Below, one piece after another: positions 1 through 8,826 of a stretch of DNA of 64,000 nt. The stretch comes from Granulicella sp. (GTDB lineage: Bacteria; Acidobacteriota; Terriglobia; Terriglobales; Acidobacteriaceae), in the NCBI GenBank assembly GCA_027452215.1, contig DAIDGQ010000035.1, forward strand, positions 1 to 64,000, in the 5' to 3' direction. Numbering within the stretch: the stretch's first letter is position 1; each line of letters begins with the position of its first letter. The translations under genes and the position numbers were made by a program. Under the pieces are notes generated by a model, which was not told the DNA's origin, did no database searches, and saw only the letters and a program-made list of their open reading frames with translations.

Positions 1-30
1 AAGACCACCTCCGCCGCGACCCCCCAACAA

Positions 31-107
31 GAAGCTAGCACCTAGCAACAAGAAGCTAGCAGCGAGGAGCTAGCAACTAGGAGCTAGAAGCTAGAAGCTA
101 GCAGCTT
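31..107. repeat. AGCTAG short interspersed repeat
   Basis: Six copies of AGCTAG lie between positions 33 and 101, spaced 7 to 21 bases apart and embedded in near-repeats of GAAGCTAGC. The array runs into the 3' end of the channel gene on the minus strand and supplies its last codons and stop. It looks like slippage-generated simple sequence. No coding or regulatory role can be read from it. Confidence 0.6.
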
Positions 108-945
108 CCTCATGCGCATGCACCTCGCAAGCAAACGGACAAAGCACACTAGGCGCAGCATGCAGCTTCGCGCAAAGCACGCTCTCAATCCCAAACCACC
201 GCACATACACCTCCGCCGCCCCCAGCATCCCCATCACCGGAGCCACAAAATACACCCACACCGCCGTCCAAACCCCCGCAAACACAGCCGACCCCACCGT
301 CCGCGCCGGATTAATACTGAACCCCGACACCGGAGCAAAGAAGAACACATAGCCCGCAATCAACACCCCCACCACATAGCTCGTATACCCCGCCAGCCGC
401 CGCCGATTCGTCATCCACAGCACCACTCCCATCAGCAGCGAGGCCATAAATAACTCCGCCGCAAACGCCCCCATCGTCCCTCCAACTCCCGGCACCGTCA
501 CCGCATACTTCACCGACGGCTGCGCCAGCAGCTTTCCCAGCATCACCGCCGATACCCCCACCCCCGCCACTCCACCCACAAACTGCCCCACCCCATACCC
601 CAAAGCATCCCACACCCCAATCTTCCCCAGCCGCAGATACGTCAGCGTAATCGCCGGATTGAAATGCGCTCCCGACCGTCTCCCCATCGGCGAATGAATA
701 ATCATCACCGCCGTCGCCCCCATCGCCACTCCCATCAAAGCCCGTCGCAGCGCCACACTCGGCATCGCCCTTACCCCAACCGACCCCACCCCAAACAGCA
801 CCACCGACGCCACGCAAGCCGCCATCATAAACCAAGCCAGCTCCGCGCCCTCATACGCATATAGCCGCCAGTGCCGCCGCAGCGCCTCTCTCGCCGTCCT
901 CGGCACCACCACCACCCTCGGCCCTGCAGCAGGGAATTGACTCAT
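91..945 (-). CDS. MIP-family channel (aquaporin/glycerol facilitator type)
   Basis: Membrane channel of the major intrinsic protein family, moving water or small neutral solutes across the inner membrane. Both hallmark half-helix motifs are present: HFNPAIT near residue 95 and SINPART near residue 212, each in a hydrophobic context with about six membrane segments in total. The 284-residue length suits the family. The ATG at 945 precedes the first hydrophobic helix by about 35 residues. The C-terminus, after roughly residue 255, is Cys- and His-rich and its last codons lie in the AGCTAG repeat, so the tail may be a recent extension. Water or glycerol specificity cannot be told from what is visible. 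Confidence 0.85.
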   Translation of the reverse strand: MSQFPAAGPRVVVVPRTAREALRRHWRLYAYEGAELAWFMMAACVASVVLFGVGSVGVRAMPSVALRRALMGVAMGATAVMIIHSPMGRRSGAHFNPAITLTYLRLGKIGVWDALGYGVGQFVGGVAGVGVSAVMLGKLLAQPSVKYAVTVPGVGGTMGAFAAELFMASLLMGVVLWMTNRRRLAGYTSYVVGVLIAGYVFFFAPVSGFSINPARTVGSAVFAGVWTAVWVYFVAPVMGMLGAAEVYVRWFGIESVLCAKLHAAPSVLCPFACEVHAHEEAASF

Positions 946-997
946 CTAGCCGCAACCTGGCCGCGCTACACTCCGCCACACCGCGACAAGCATCGCC

Positions 998-1942
998 TCA
1001 CTTGCTTTCATTGTCTTCTCCAACTTCGGCACCCCTGGCAAGGCGCACCGCCTCGAACTCCGCAGGCCCTTCGCTCGGGCCTTCCCTGAAGCTGGCAACC
1101 GTCACAGGCGTCGCAGCATCGGGAAAGTAGTACACCGCATTAACGCAGAACGGTCCCGCTCCCGAGTGCCCCATAGCCCGCCCGGCACCCTCCATCTCTC
1201 CAGCCATCAATCCCAGTCCATAGCCGCAGGAACTCCACGGCCGCTTAGGAATCGCTCCTCCCAACCGGTACGTTTCCACCATCGCCTGCAAGCTGTCTTC
1301 CCTCAGGATCTTCCCCTCGAACACCGCATGCAGAACCCTGGCCGCATCCAGCGCCGTACCTGTAAGACACCCGTGATACACCCATCCCGGATCGTAATTT
1401 CTCGCGGCCGGCCAGTGCACTCGCAGAAAGTCAGCAGGCTCCTCCGCCAGCTCAACCGACTCCAATTGCAATGGGCCGCTAACGTAATGCTTCATCGCAT
1501 CCGCCAGTCCCGAACCCGCCGCTTCTTCGATAGCTTCCCGCACAAACATATATCCGACATTGCTGTACCCCCACCCCGAGCCCGGTTCATACTCCAGCCG
1601 GTCAGCCTGGACTTCCTCCAGCAACCTCGCCCGCGTCCAGGGAGCATCCCCGCGCGCCACCGCCTCATGATATCCGCCGAGTCCCCCATACTCCGCAACC
1701 CCAGCGCGGTGTTGCAGTAGTTGACGCAGCGTAAAGCGCTTGCCCGGTCGCAGTCCATCCAGATCCAGACGTCCCTCTTCCGCCAGCCGCAGAGCACAGA
1801 CAGCCAGCACTGTTTTCGTGAAGCTCCACCACGGAAACACAGCGGCCGGCGCTCCAAACACCTTCACCGCGCCGCCGCGATCGATCCTCGCTGCCTGAGG
1901 CTCACCGTCCCCCATCCGTTGAGTGTATGCGTTAGCTCTCAT
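998..1942 (-). CDS. serine hydrolase, class C beta-lactamase/PBP4* fold
   Basis: A 314-residue member of the beta-lactamase-related serine hydrolases (Pfam Beta-lactamase, class C fold), which includes D-aminopeptidases, esterases and penicillin-binding-like enzymes. The nucleophile motif S-x-x-K is SFTK near residue 40, the Y-x-N motif is YSN near residue 125, and HSG near residue 258 takes the place of KTG. There is no clear signal peptide, so a cytoplasmic protein is likely unless the start is wrong. It is divergent from the zinc-ribbon gene at 2130. The substrate is unknown; the family name does not imply antibiotic resistance. Confidence 0.8.
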   Translation of the reverse strand: MRANAYTQRMGDGEPQAARIDRGGAVKVFGAPAAVFPWWSFTKTVLAVCALRLAEEGRLDLDGLRPGKRFTLRQLLQHRAGVAEYGGLGGYHEAVARGDAPWTRARLLEEVQADRLEYEPGSGWGYSNVGYMFVREAIEEAAGSGLADAMKHYVSGPLQLESVELAEEPADFLRVHWPAARNYDPGWVYHGCLTGTALDAARVLHAVFEGKILREDSLQAMVETYRLGGAIPKRPWSSCGYGLGLMAGEMEGAGRAMGHSGAGPFCVNAVYYFPDAATPVTVASFREGPSEGPAEFEAVRLARGAEVGEDNESK

Positions 1943-2129
1943 TGCACCCGAGCAACCCGCACCACAATCGTGTAAACTTACCGCAGAGCTTCACCCCGGC
2001 ACTCCTCCTTGCCACCTCCTGTTCGGCCAGCCCTCCAAGCCCAGCCCACGGATCAAGTAAGGTCGACCCGCGCACACCGCGCAGCCCCACCCGGGCAAGC
2101 CAAACATTTGTTTCAGGGAGATCATCACA

Positions 2130-2309
2130 ATGGCGAAGATTGCCAAGACCGGCGACCGCAAAAAGGTCATGGATACACAGAAGAGCACCGACTGTCCCAA
2201 GTGCTCCAAGCCCACCCGCATCGTCAAGCGCGTCAAGGACCGTGAGCGCGGAGTCCCCGGCGGAGTCTACATCTCCTGCTCGGCCTGCGACTTCTTCGAG
2301 AAGCTCTAA
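2130..2309 (+). CDS. small zinc-ribbon protein (59 aa)
   Basis: A short gene with ATG at 2130 preceded by AGGGAG at 2115-2120, a well-placed ribosome binding site. The product is basic at the N-terminus and carries two cysteine pairs, CPKC at about residues 22-25 and CSAC at about 50-53, the layout of a one-domain zinc ribbon. A strong intrinsic terminator follows at 2386, so it forms its own transcription unit. The function is unknown; nucleic-acid binding is a reasonable guess from the fold and the lysine content. The RBS, terminator and cysteine spacing make it a convincing real gene. Confidence 0.75.
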   Translation: MAKIAKTGDRKKVMDTQKSTDCPKCSKPTRIVKRVKDRERGVPGGVYISCSACDFFEKL

Positions 2310-2385
2310 GCCTCTTCGAAAAGCTCCAAAAAGCCAACCACCCCTCGCTCCTCCGCATCAGAATCCTCACACAGTTGAAACATGT

Positions 2386-2414
2386 AAAAGGTTCGCCAAT
2401 TGGCGGACCTTTTT
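2386..2414 (+). terminator. intrinsic terminator after zinc-ribbon gene
   Basis: AAAGGT-TCGCCAA and TTGGCGG-ACCTTT form an almost perfect inverted repeat that ends in a run of five T, 77 bases after the zinc-ribbon stop codon. Confidence 0.85.
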
Positions 2415-2542
2415 CCATTCCGACTCGTCTCAATGTATGTTCCGCCTGGGGGAAAATACGTACCCCCTTGGGTACGGTCACCACTTGACGAACGTAGTCT
2501 CGCGGGGGCAGACTCCTGACGGAAGTAGGGAACTCAATCATT

Positions 2543-3472
2543 ATGGCTACAAGCACCGCTGTTTCAGTCTCCGCCCCAAACGTCTTCGCCTCCACCCCGC
2601 AATTCACCCGCCCCACCTTCCTGATGTGTCCGCCTGAGTGGTACGGCGTCGACTACGTCCTCAATCCCTGGATGGCCGGAAACGTCCATCGTTCCTCCCG
2701 CGATCTCGCCTTCGCTCAGTGGAAGAGCATGCACAACGTCCTCCGCAGCGTTGCTGACGTCCGCCTCCTCCATCCCGAACCCGGCTGCCCCGACATGGTC
2801 TTCATCAGCCACGGAGCCCTCATCCACCACGGCGTCGCGGCTGTCTCCAGCTTCGATCCTCCCCAGCGCCGCCCCGAAAGCTCCTTCCTCCGCCGCTGGC
2901 TCATCTCGCAGGGCTTCCTCCTCTGGGAGACCCCTCGCGAAACCCCCTTCGAAGGAGAGGGCGACATCGTCTTCAACGACGCCGGTACCGCTCTCTTCGC
3001 CGCCCACGGCGTCCGCACCTGCCGCGCCGCCCACCGCCACGTAGCCGATGCCTGGCACGTCCCCGTCACCTCCCTCCACCTCGCCGACCCCCGTTTCTAC
3101 CACCTCGACACCTGCTTCACCCCTCTCCACGGAGACTCCGCCGACCCCCGCGACAACGGCTACATCCTCTACTATCCCGGTGCCTTCGACGCCGCCTCTC
3201 GCGCCGCCATCGAGCACGCCTACCCCGAATCCCGCCGCATCCCTGTCTCCGAGCTCGACGCCACCCGCATGGCCTGCTGCGCCCTCAACATCGGCCGCAC
3301 CGTCTTCACCGGGGAGATCTCCTCCGAGCTCGCCACCCGCCTCTTCGACACCGGCTTCGACGTCGTCCAGCTCGAACTCTCGGAGTTCATCAAAGGAGGT
3401 GGAGGAGCCAAATCCCTCGCCCTCCGCCTCAGCGACCTCCCCGTCACCCACCGCCGCCTCGGCCTCCTCTAA
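2543..3472 (+). CDS. amidinotransferase/dimethylargininase-like protein, nucleophile Cys replaced by Ser
   Basis: A 309-residue protein of the guanidino-group modifying superfamily (arginine deiminase, DDAH, amidinotransferases), cytoplasmic. Visible family landmarks are FEGEGD at residues 136-141, HLDT at 187-190 with the catalytic-type His, and a glycine-rich C-terminal loop at 285-289. In active members the loop ends in the nucleophilic Cys. Here the codon at 3413-3415 is TCC, so residue 291 is Ser. The pair CC at 244-245 is elsewhere and is unlikely to replace it. The protein may be an inactive homologue, may use Ser, or may bind rather than cleave guanidino compounds. The gene stands alone between two hairpins. 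Confidence 0.75.
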   Translation: MATSTAVSVSAPNVFASTPQFTRPTFLMCPPEWYGVDYVLNPWMAGNVHRSSRDLAFAQWKSMHNVLRSVADVRLLHPEPGCPDMVFISHGALIHHGVAAVSSFDPPQRRPESSFLRRWLISQGFLLWETPRETPFEGEGDIVFNDAGTALFAAHGVRTCRAAHRHVADAWHVPVTSLHLADPRFYHLDTCFTPLHGDSADPRDNGYILYYPGAFDAASRAAIEHAYPESRRIPVSELDATRMACCALNIGRTVFTGEISSELATRLFDTGFDVVQLELSEFIKGGGGAKSLALRLSDLPVTHRRLGLL

Positions 3473-3496
3473 CCCGCCGCCGCAGCTCTCACACCA

Positions 3497-3528
3497 CGAA
3501 AGGCCCAGGCAACCGCCCGGGCCTTTCG
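3497..3528. terminator. hairpin between convergent genes
   Basis: CGAAAGGCCC and GGGCCTTTCG form a perfect 10-bp stem with a 12-base loop between the convergent amidinotransferase-like gene and the histidine kinase gene. There is no T-run after it on the plus strand, so termination is inferred from position and stem strength. Confidence 0.5.
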
Positions 3529-3550
3529 CCATCTCCACACCCCAATCACC

Positions 3551-4723
3551 TCACACCAGCACAGACTCCACCTGCCCCAACTCCTCCACCGACTCCGTCA
3601 CCGCGCGCCTCTCGCCGTGGAACGTAATCCGCACCACCGTCCCTGTACGCTCTCCCTCGCCCCTGGTCCGAACCCGCACCGTGGCCCGGTGGTTATCCAG
3701 AATCTGTTTGCTCACCCACAGCCCCAGCCCCGTGCCCGTAGCGTTCTTCGTCGTAAAGAACGGCTCAAACAGCTGAGGAAGCAGCCGCACCGCGATCCCT
3801 CTGCCGTTATCCGCGATCGTCACCCGCAGGCATCTCGTCTGGCTCTCTTCATCGAACGCCAGCGACGTCCGTATCCAGATCACCCCCTCCGGCTCAATCG
3901 CCTCCAGGCAGTTCACCAGCAGGTTCGCGAACACCTGCAGCAGCTCCCCGGCCACCACCGAAAGCTCCGCATCCGCTCTCCACCGCGTCTCAATCCGAGC
4001 ATCTTTCGCCGCAATCCTCGCCTTCAGCAGCGCCACCGCAGCCTCCGCCAGGCTCCGTACCGACGTCCACGCCGGGCTCGTCGACTCGCGATAAAACCCC
4101 ACCGACTGCCGCGTAATATGCACAATCCGGTTCAGCTCCGCCTCAGCCTCCGCAACGTACGACTTCGCCTCCGCCAGCTCCTCACTCGTCCTCGCCAGGT
4201 ACAGCAGGTTCGTAATCGCCTCCAGCGGGTTGTTGATGTCGTGCGCCACGCTCGCTGCCATCCGTCCCGCCGACGCCAGCTTCTCGCTCCGCAGCAGCGC
4301 CTGCTCCGCCAGCTTCAGCTCGTGGATGTCCGTGCACGTACCGAACCACTTCTCCGTCCGCCCATCGGCTCCCTTGAACGGCTCTCCCCGCATCAGAAAC
4401 CACCGGTAGCTCCCATCCGAGGCCCGCAACCGGCTCTCCACCTGGTACATGCCTCCCGATTCAACCGACACCTTCCACGCCAGCCGGGCCCTCTCTCGTT
4501 CGTCCGGATGAAACGGCGTATTCCATCCCTCCCCGCGGCTCTCCTCCAGCGTCATTCCGGTGTAGTCCACCCACCGCCGGTTGAAGTAAATATTGTTCCC
4601 CTCAGGGGTGCACATCCACACAATCTGCGGAACAAGGTCCGCCATATGCAGCAGCTCAGACTCGCCCAGATTAGCCGATGGGAAGAGGTCCGACGAACTC
4701 CGCAGAAATCTGGTCCGGATCAT
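3551..4723 (-). CDS. PAS-domain sensor histidine kinase
   Basis: Soluble sensor kinase of about 390 residues. Numbered from a TTG 13 codons upstream (4762), a PAS domain spans about 35-150 with the usual DI-x-E-x-K exit to a helix. The HisKA box AHDINNPLEA has the phospho-acceptor His at about 174. The ATP-binding domain follows with N-box about 280, DNGRGI at 318 and GTGLGLW at 343. I place the start at the ATG at 4723 because the upstream TTG has no visible ribosome site; neither start is certain. There are no membrane segments and no partner response regulator nearby. The kinase core resembles those of the kinases at 24505 and 26756 (INNPLEA boxes in all three). Confidence 0.85.
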   Translation of the reverse strand: MIRTRFLRSSSDLFPSANLGESELLHMADLVPQIVWMCTPEGNNIYFNRRWVDYTGMTLEESRGEGWNTPFHPDERERARLAWKVSVESGGMYQVESRLRASDGSYRWFLMRGEPFKGADGRTEKWFGTCTDIHELKLAEQALLRSEKLASAGRMAASVAHDINNPLEAITNLLYLARTSEELAEAKSYVAEAEAELNRIVHITRQSVGFYRESTSPAWTSVRSLAEAAVALLKARIAAKDARIETRWRADAELSVVAGELLQVFANLLVNCLEAIEPEGVIWIRTSLAFDEESQTRCLRVTIADNGRGIAVRLLPQLFEPFFTTKNATGTGLGLWVSKQILDNHRATVRVRTRGEGERTGTVVRITFHGERRAVTESVEELGQVESVLV

Positions 4724-4880
4724 AAAAGGGGGCCTGCTGTCTCGAACTTCAATAGCTCTCAATTTGTCAGCTTGGCCATAAGGCAGGGCGGAACGCGACG
4801 AAACAAGGAAGCAGCGTACGCCTGATCATAGTTCATTTCCACCCACCGCCCCCAAATTCCTTCCCCAACCCCCAAAACCT

Positions 4881-5690
4881 CTAATTCTCCGAAGGCCGCT
4901 CCACCCGGTCCACCACCAGCACCTCCGCCGGCCCCTTCACCGCGTCCATCCTCAGCCCCAGTTGCTCTCGGATCGCCGTAAATATCGACGGAGGAGCCCC
5001 CACTCCCTCCCTCGAAACCTCATCCGCCCACCGCAGCGTAAAGTCATACCGCCCCGCCAGCGAGGTCTCATCGATCACCGGCCTATCCTCATAGAAGTTC
5101 ATATTCAGCGCAAAATCCGGCATCGACATATTCGTAAACTTCAGCGTTCTCTCCCCTCCGCTGCCCGAATTCCCCGTATTCAGCTCCTCCCTCGGATCAG
5201 CAATCTTCAGCAGCGGCCCTCCTTTCGCTACCGTCAGCGCATAGATCGGCATCACGCGAGTCTCCCTGTGAAAGCTCAAATGAAACCGCTCCGCCAGCAG
5301 CTTCTGAAACATCTCCTGCGTCTGCCTCAGGTCGGGAACGCCTGCCACATCGGGAATGCCGCTCACGTCGTACCGGTCTTTGCCCACCCACTCCGGCCCT
5401 CCCAAAATCTGCTTGGCATGGACCCCATACGCAACCTGCAGAATCGTAGCCACGGTAGTATTCACACAAGAAACTTGGTGCCCTTCGCCGGGAAACCCCC
5501 ACCCGTCCGTCGCCTTGGGATCGCTCGGCTTGATCGTGGCCACCAGAAAGTCCGGATGCGCGTCCCTCGCCATCGCCGCCTCCTTCTCGCCCACCACGTC
5601 CGCCTTACGACTCTGCGCCATCCCCATCGCCACCCCCACCAGCCCCAGCATCCCCACCCTCAACAACGCCCGCACAGCCGCTGTCCCCAT
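4881..5690 (-). CDS. TIGR03435-family secreted protein
   Basis: A 269-residue protein with an N-terminal signal peptide (about residues 1-25, ending near AMGMAQS). It is followed by the features of the TIGR03435 family: the FLVATIKPSDP start of the domain, a central LLAERFHLSFHRETR segment, the YALTVAKGGPLL strand and a C-terminal FTAIREQLGLRM block. The family occurs in many copies in Acidobacteria and has no established biochemical function; it is presumed periplasmic or exported. Many relatives sit beside antirepressor-peptidase pairs or sigma factors, but none is visible here. Its presence is the main taxonomic clue in the window. Confidence 0.9.
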   Translation of the reverse strand: MGTAAVRALLRVGMLGLVGVAMGMAQSRKADVVGEKEAAMARDAHPDFLVATIKPSDPKATDGWGFPGEGHQVSCVNTTVATILQVAYGVHAKQILGGPEWVGKDRYDVSGIPDVAGVPDLRQTQEMFQKLLAERFHLSFHRETRVMPIYALTVAKGGPLLKIADPREELNTGNSGSGGERTLKFTNMSMPDFALNMNFYEDRPVIDETSLAGRYDFTLRWADEVSREGVGAPPSIFTAIREQLGLRMDAVKGPAEVLVVDRVERPSEN

Positions 5691-5790
5691 AACCCGCCTC
5701 CGCCCCTGCCAATGCCTGAAAGTACGTCAGCCCCCCACAAAAGTTCCTCAAACTCCATCCCCCAACCAGCAACCCCCACCAACCACCATC

Positions 5791-5828
5791 AAAAAGGGCT
5801 TCGCCACCATTTCCGGTAGCGAAGCCCT
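5791..5828 (-). terminator. intrinsic terminator of rlpA
   Basis: Read on the minus strand, AGGGCTTCGC and GCGAAGCCCT form a perfect 10-bp stem followed directly by five T, about 40 bases beyond the RlpA stop codon. Confidence 0.85.
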
Positions 5829-5867
5829 CAGTTTTAGTCGTGCGCTTAGTGGAAAGTCGTGCCGCCG

Positions 5868-6473
5868 TTAGCGGTCCACGCCTGCGAGCATCCCCGGAGC
5901 CAGAAATCCTGTATCCGGATGCTCGCCGATCGGTTGAAACCTCACCGGGTCATCCAGGCGAAGCTGAGCCACCATCTGCTGGGCCAGCTTCGGGTCCGAC
6001 GGGTTCACCTCTTCGATCCGTACCTTGGCCAATCCCTCCACGCCCAGCCTCTGTGCCGCCCCGTAGGACAGATCCACAATCACGCTCGGCACCATCGGTC
6101 CGCGATCATTCACGCGCAGGAAGGTCGACCTCTTGTTCTTCAGGTTCGTTACCCGAACCCAGCTTCCCAGCGGCAACGTCCGGTGAGCACACGTCATGGC
6201 ATACATGTCGTACGCCTCGCCATTTGCTGTTAACCGTCCATTAAACTTCCCGCCATACCAGGACGCTTTTCCAATTTGAAACCAGTGACGTTTCGCCGTT
6301 GTCTTGCCCGACGGTGCATTGCCGGGAACAACTTCGTTCTCTCGTTTCACCGTAGGACTTGCTACGAGGGAGGCTGTAATGCCCAGGGTCACTGCCAGCA
6401 CGCCAGCTCGAGTACTCTTGCGGCTCACCTTACCCTGCAGTCCTCCCACGTCATTCATCGTAGGATCACTCAT
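5868..6473 (-). CDS. rlpA: RlpA-like septal ring lytic transglycosylase (double-psi beta-barrel)
   Basis: About 201 residues, taking the ATG at 6473 (M-S-D-P). A longer open frame runs antisense into thiD and is not believable. A hydrophobic stretch at about residues 22-38 looks like a signal or anchor. The RlpA double-psi barrel follows, with GKASWYGGKFNGRLTANGE, then MTCAHRTLPLGSWVRVTNL, then VNDRGP and VDLSYGAAQRLG, all diagnostic. RlpA proteins cleave glycan strands that lack stem peptides during septation; no SPOR domain is present here. The lysine-rich linker before the barrel is normal. A second ATG at 6458 is possible. The gene is divergent from thiD. Confidence 0.88.
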   Translation of the reverse strand: MSDPTMNDVGGLQGKVSRKSTRAGVLAVTLGITASLVASPTVKRENEVVPGNAPSGKTTAKRHWFQIGKASWYGGKFNGRLTANGEAYDMYAMTCAHRTLPLGSWVRVTNLKNKRSTFLRVNDRGPMVPSVIVDLSYGAAQRLGVEGLAKVRIEEVNPSDPKLAQQMVAQLRLDDPVRFQPIGEHPDTGFLAPGMLAGVDR

Positions 6474-6578
6474 AGTTATATTGTCGCTTTCGCCAACACC
6501 TAAGTCAAACAAATCAAAGGTACTTATTCTTCTCAATTGCTTGCAAATTCCTTTCAAATATGATAGTGTTTTCACTTC

Positions 6579-7445
6579 ATGGGGTTGCCTTCCTTGCCCA
6601 CCCTTTCTTCGCCTTCCACCCCGAATATCCGTTCTCTCCTGACCATCGCCGGCCACGATCCCTCCAGCGGCGCAGGAATTACCGCCGACCTCCAGACCTT
6701 CGCCGCTCACCGCCTCTTCGGAACCTCCGCCGTCACCGCCCTCACAGTCCAGTCCACCCTCGGCGTCGACGAGATCCAGCCCGTCGATCCTGCCTTCCTC
6801 CAGCGAGCCCTCGACCATCTCTCCGCCGACCTTCCTCCCGCCGGAATCAAGATCGGAATGCTAGGCTCCACCGAAATCGCCGCGACTGTCGCGGCTTTCC
6901 TCGCATCCTTCCACCGCGCAGCAGGGAACTCAACAGGGAATCATCTCAAGCCCCCAATCGTCCTTGACCCCATCCTCCGCGCCAGCTCCGGAGCCGACAT
7001 CCTCCCACCCCAGGCCCTCGACACCCTCCACGACCAACTTCTCCCCGCCGTCACCTGGATCACCCCCAACTGGTCCGAACTCTCCGCCCTCACCAGCCTC
7101 CCCGTCCAGACTCTCTCCGAAGCCGAGGCCGCCACCCACACCCTCGCCGCCCGTCACCCCCATCTCCACATCGTCGCCACCGCCGGAGACCACTCCCAGC
7201 CCACCGACCTCCTCCGTCTCCCCTCCGGAGAAATCCACAGGTTCATTGGCGAGCACATCGAAACCACCTCCACCCACGGAACCGGCTGCGCCTTCTCCTC
7301 CGCTCTCCTCTGTCTCCTCGTCCTCCGCGACACCCCCATCGAAGCCGTCCGAGGAGCCAAGCACTTCGTCACCGAAGCCATCCACCGCGCCCCCAACCTC
7401 GGCCACGGCCGAGGCCCCCTCAATCTCCTCTGGCACCTTTCTTAA
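6579..7445 (+). CDS. thiD: hydroxymethylpyrimidine/phosphomethylpyrimidine kinase
   Basis: Cytoplasmic thiamine-pathway kinase that phosphorylates HMP and HMP-phosphate. The 288-residue sequence has the ribokinase-fold start TIAGHDPSSGAGITADLQT near residue 20, IKIGMLGS near 90, VLDPILRASSGA near 127, and the catalytic anion-hole motif THGTGC near 233 followed by a hydrophobic helix. The N-terminal 18 residues are Ser/Pro-rich and lie outside the fold. No TPP riboswitch signature (CTGAGA, ACC-GAT core) is visible upstream. thiS lies 1.4 kb downstream, beyond an oppositely oriented glycosyltransferase. Confidence 0.9.
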   Translation: MGLPSLPTLSSPSTPNIRSLLTIAGHDPSSGAGITADLQTFAAHRLFGTSAVTALTVQSTLGVDEIQPVDPAFLQRALDHLSADLPPAGIKIGMLGSTEIAATVAAFLASFHRAAGNSTGNHLKPPIVLDPILRASSGADILPPQALDTLHDQLLPAVTWITPNWSELSALTSLPVQTLSEAEAATHTLAARHPHLHIVATAGDHSQPTDLLRLPSGEIHRFIGEHIETTSTHGTGCAFSSALLCLLVLRDTPIEAVRGAKHFVTEAIHRAPNLGHGRGPLNLLWHLS

Positions 7446-7549
7446 CGAATATCCCGCTTAAAAGACCCCCAGCATCCCAAACCTTCCCTCAGTCACGCCG
7501 CTTGCAACCCAACACCCCGCAAAATACACGCCAAAACACACAGATTTCG

Positions 7550-8722
7550 CTATCCGCGTCCTGCCGTAAGCTGCAGCAACACCTTCTCCCACAAGTCCCC
7601 GTACGCCGTCCATCCCCCCAGCGAGTGCACTTTACGCAGCCCCGCAGCCCTCATCGACTGCTGCAACTCCGGCTCATCCGCCAGCCTTTGCATCCTATCC
7701 GCAATCGCCCCAGCATCCCGGATCGGTACAATAAACCCTTCCACCCCATCGGTATAGAGCTGACTCCCTCCGGTATTGGTTGAGCTGATCACAGGACATC
7801 CACACGCCATCGCCTCCGCCATCACCAGCCCAAACCCATCCTCAATCGAGGGCAGCACCAGCACATGGCTCCGGCTCATCTGCTCCACCAGCTCCGCCTG
7901 CGAAATAGGCCCCAGAAACTCAACCTTCTCCAAAGGAAGCACCTTAAGTGCCGCCTTAAGGTTCTCCTGAATATATCCAGCAATACGCAAGCTTTTCCGT
8001 GGATGCTTCAGAGCAGCAAAGGCTTGCAGCAAGTAGGGAACTCCCTTACGCAGCCCCGGAGCCCCCGCAAACAGCACATTGAACTCTCCCACAGCGGCCT
8101 CCGCCACCGGACGAAAGTTATCCAGCCGCACCCCATAAGGAATCGTAAACAGCTTCTCGTCCGGGACCCCCATCTCCACAAACGTCCTCCGAACATAGGC
8201 AGATGGAACCGTAATAGCGTCTGCTTGCTTATAGATAGCCTCTTCGCGCACGGTGTCCCGCTCGTCCGAAACCGGCCTCGTAACCCCCCAGATCGCATAC
8301 TCCTCCTCCACAATCTGCTGCTGATACCGCTGATGCGTCGACCCCCGGTCACACACAAAGACTCCACCCTCCCGCTGCAGCCAAGCTCCCGAACTCAAGC
8401 TCGATCCGGAGATCCCCACCAGCGCATCAGGCCTTTGTTTCAAATGCTTTAGCCTACCCAACGTCCATTGGTCGAAGGCCAGGGCATTGGCCACTCCCAG
8501 GTGATCGCTAAGCCACCGCAGGTCCACCGGACTCCGCCCCGCGGCATACTCCGCCATATGAATCCAAGGAAACGTCTCCACCAAGCGGTGCTCCAAACCC
8601 TCACGCTGCAACCGCCGCCACGGAAAAGTCGAGTAAACCCGCTCCAAATGCCCCCGCCGCTCCAACTCCCGCGCCAAATCGAAGTGGTGAAACACTCCGA
8701 AGACCGTCTGAACAATACGCAT
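7550..8722 (-). CDS. glycosyltransferase (GT-B, family 4 type)
   Basis: About 390 residues from the ATG at 8722 (M-R-I-V-Q-T-V-F). The further upstream open frame runs into the divergent thiS region and is excluded. GGAG lies 10 bases before this ATG. The N-terminal domain begins VQTVFGVFHHFDLARELERRG. The C-terminal Rossmann domain has VLFAGAPGLRKGVPYLLQAF, then a SHVLVLPSIEDGFGLVMAEAMACGCPVI loop with the EX7E-type glutamates, as in NDP-sugar retaining transferases. It is related in layout to the glycosyltransferase at 9066 (shared DRGSTHQRYQQQ / DRACPDIRVQQQ segment), so the two are likely paralogues. Acceptor unknown; surface glycan or glycolipid synthesis is likely. Confidence 0.85.
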   Translation of the reverse strand: MRIVQTVFGVFHHFDLARELERRGHLERVYSTFPWRRLQREGLEHRLVETFPWIHMAEYAAGRSPVDLRWLSDHLGVANALAFDQWTLGRLKHLKQRPDALVGISGSSLSSGAWLQREGGVFVCDRGSTHQRYQQQIVEEEYAIWGVTRPVSDERDTVREEAIYKQADAITVPSAYVRRTFVEMGVPDEKLFTIPYGVRLDNFRPVAEAAVGEFNVLFAGAPGLRKGVPYLLQAFAALKHPRKSLRIAGYIQENLKAALKVLPLEKVEFLGPISQAELVEQMSRSHVLVLPSIEDGFGLVMAEAMACGCPVISSTNTGGSQLYTDGVEGFIVPIRDAGAIADRMQRLADEPELQQSMRAAGLRKVHSLGGWTAYGDLWEKVLLQLTAGRG

Positions 8723-8826
8723 GAAGAGAACTCGCTCCGGAGAAACTGACTCGCCCGAGTCTACCAAACCCCGCTGTCCATCGCATAAACAGGGCATCCG
8801 CCCACAACCTGCTACCCTTGATCTGT

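Noticed and set aside
2564-3538. Long antisense open frame (324 codons) opposite the amidinotransferase-like gene
   Set aside because: Gly/Glu/Asp/Val-rich shadow produced by C-rich third positions; no ribosome site or family motif.
6474-6818. N-terminal extension of RlpA to 316 residues
   Set aside because: The added part is antisense to the start of thiD and has low-complexity Gly/Glu sequence; the ATG at 6473 gives a normal leader.
8723-8826. TPP riboswitch before thiS
   Set aside because: The conserved CTGAGA and GAT-GGATAATGCCAG-type core segments are not present.
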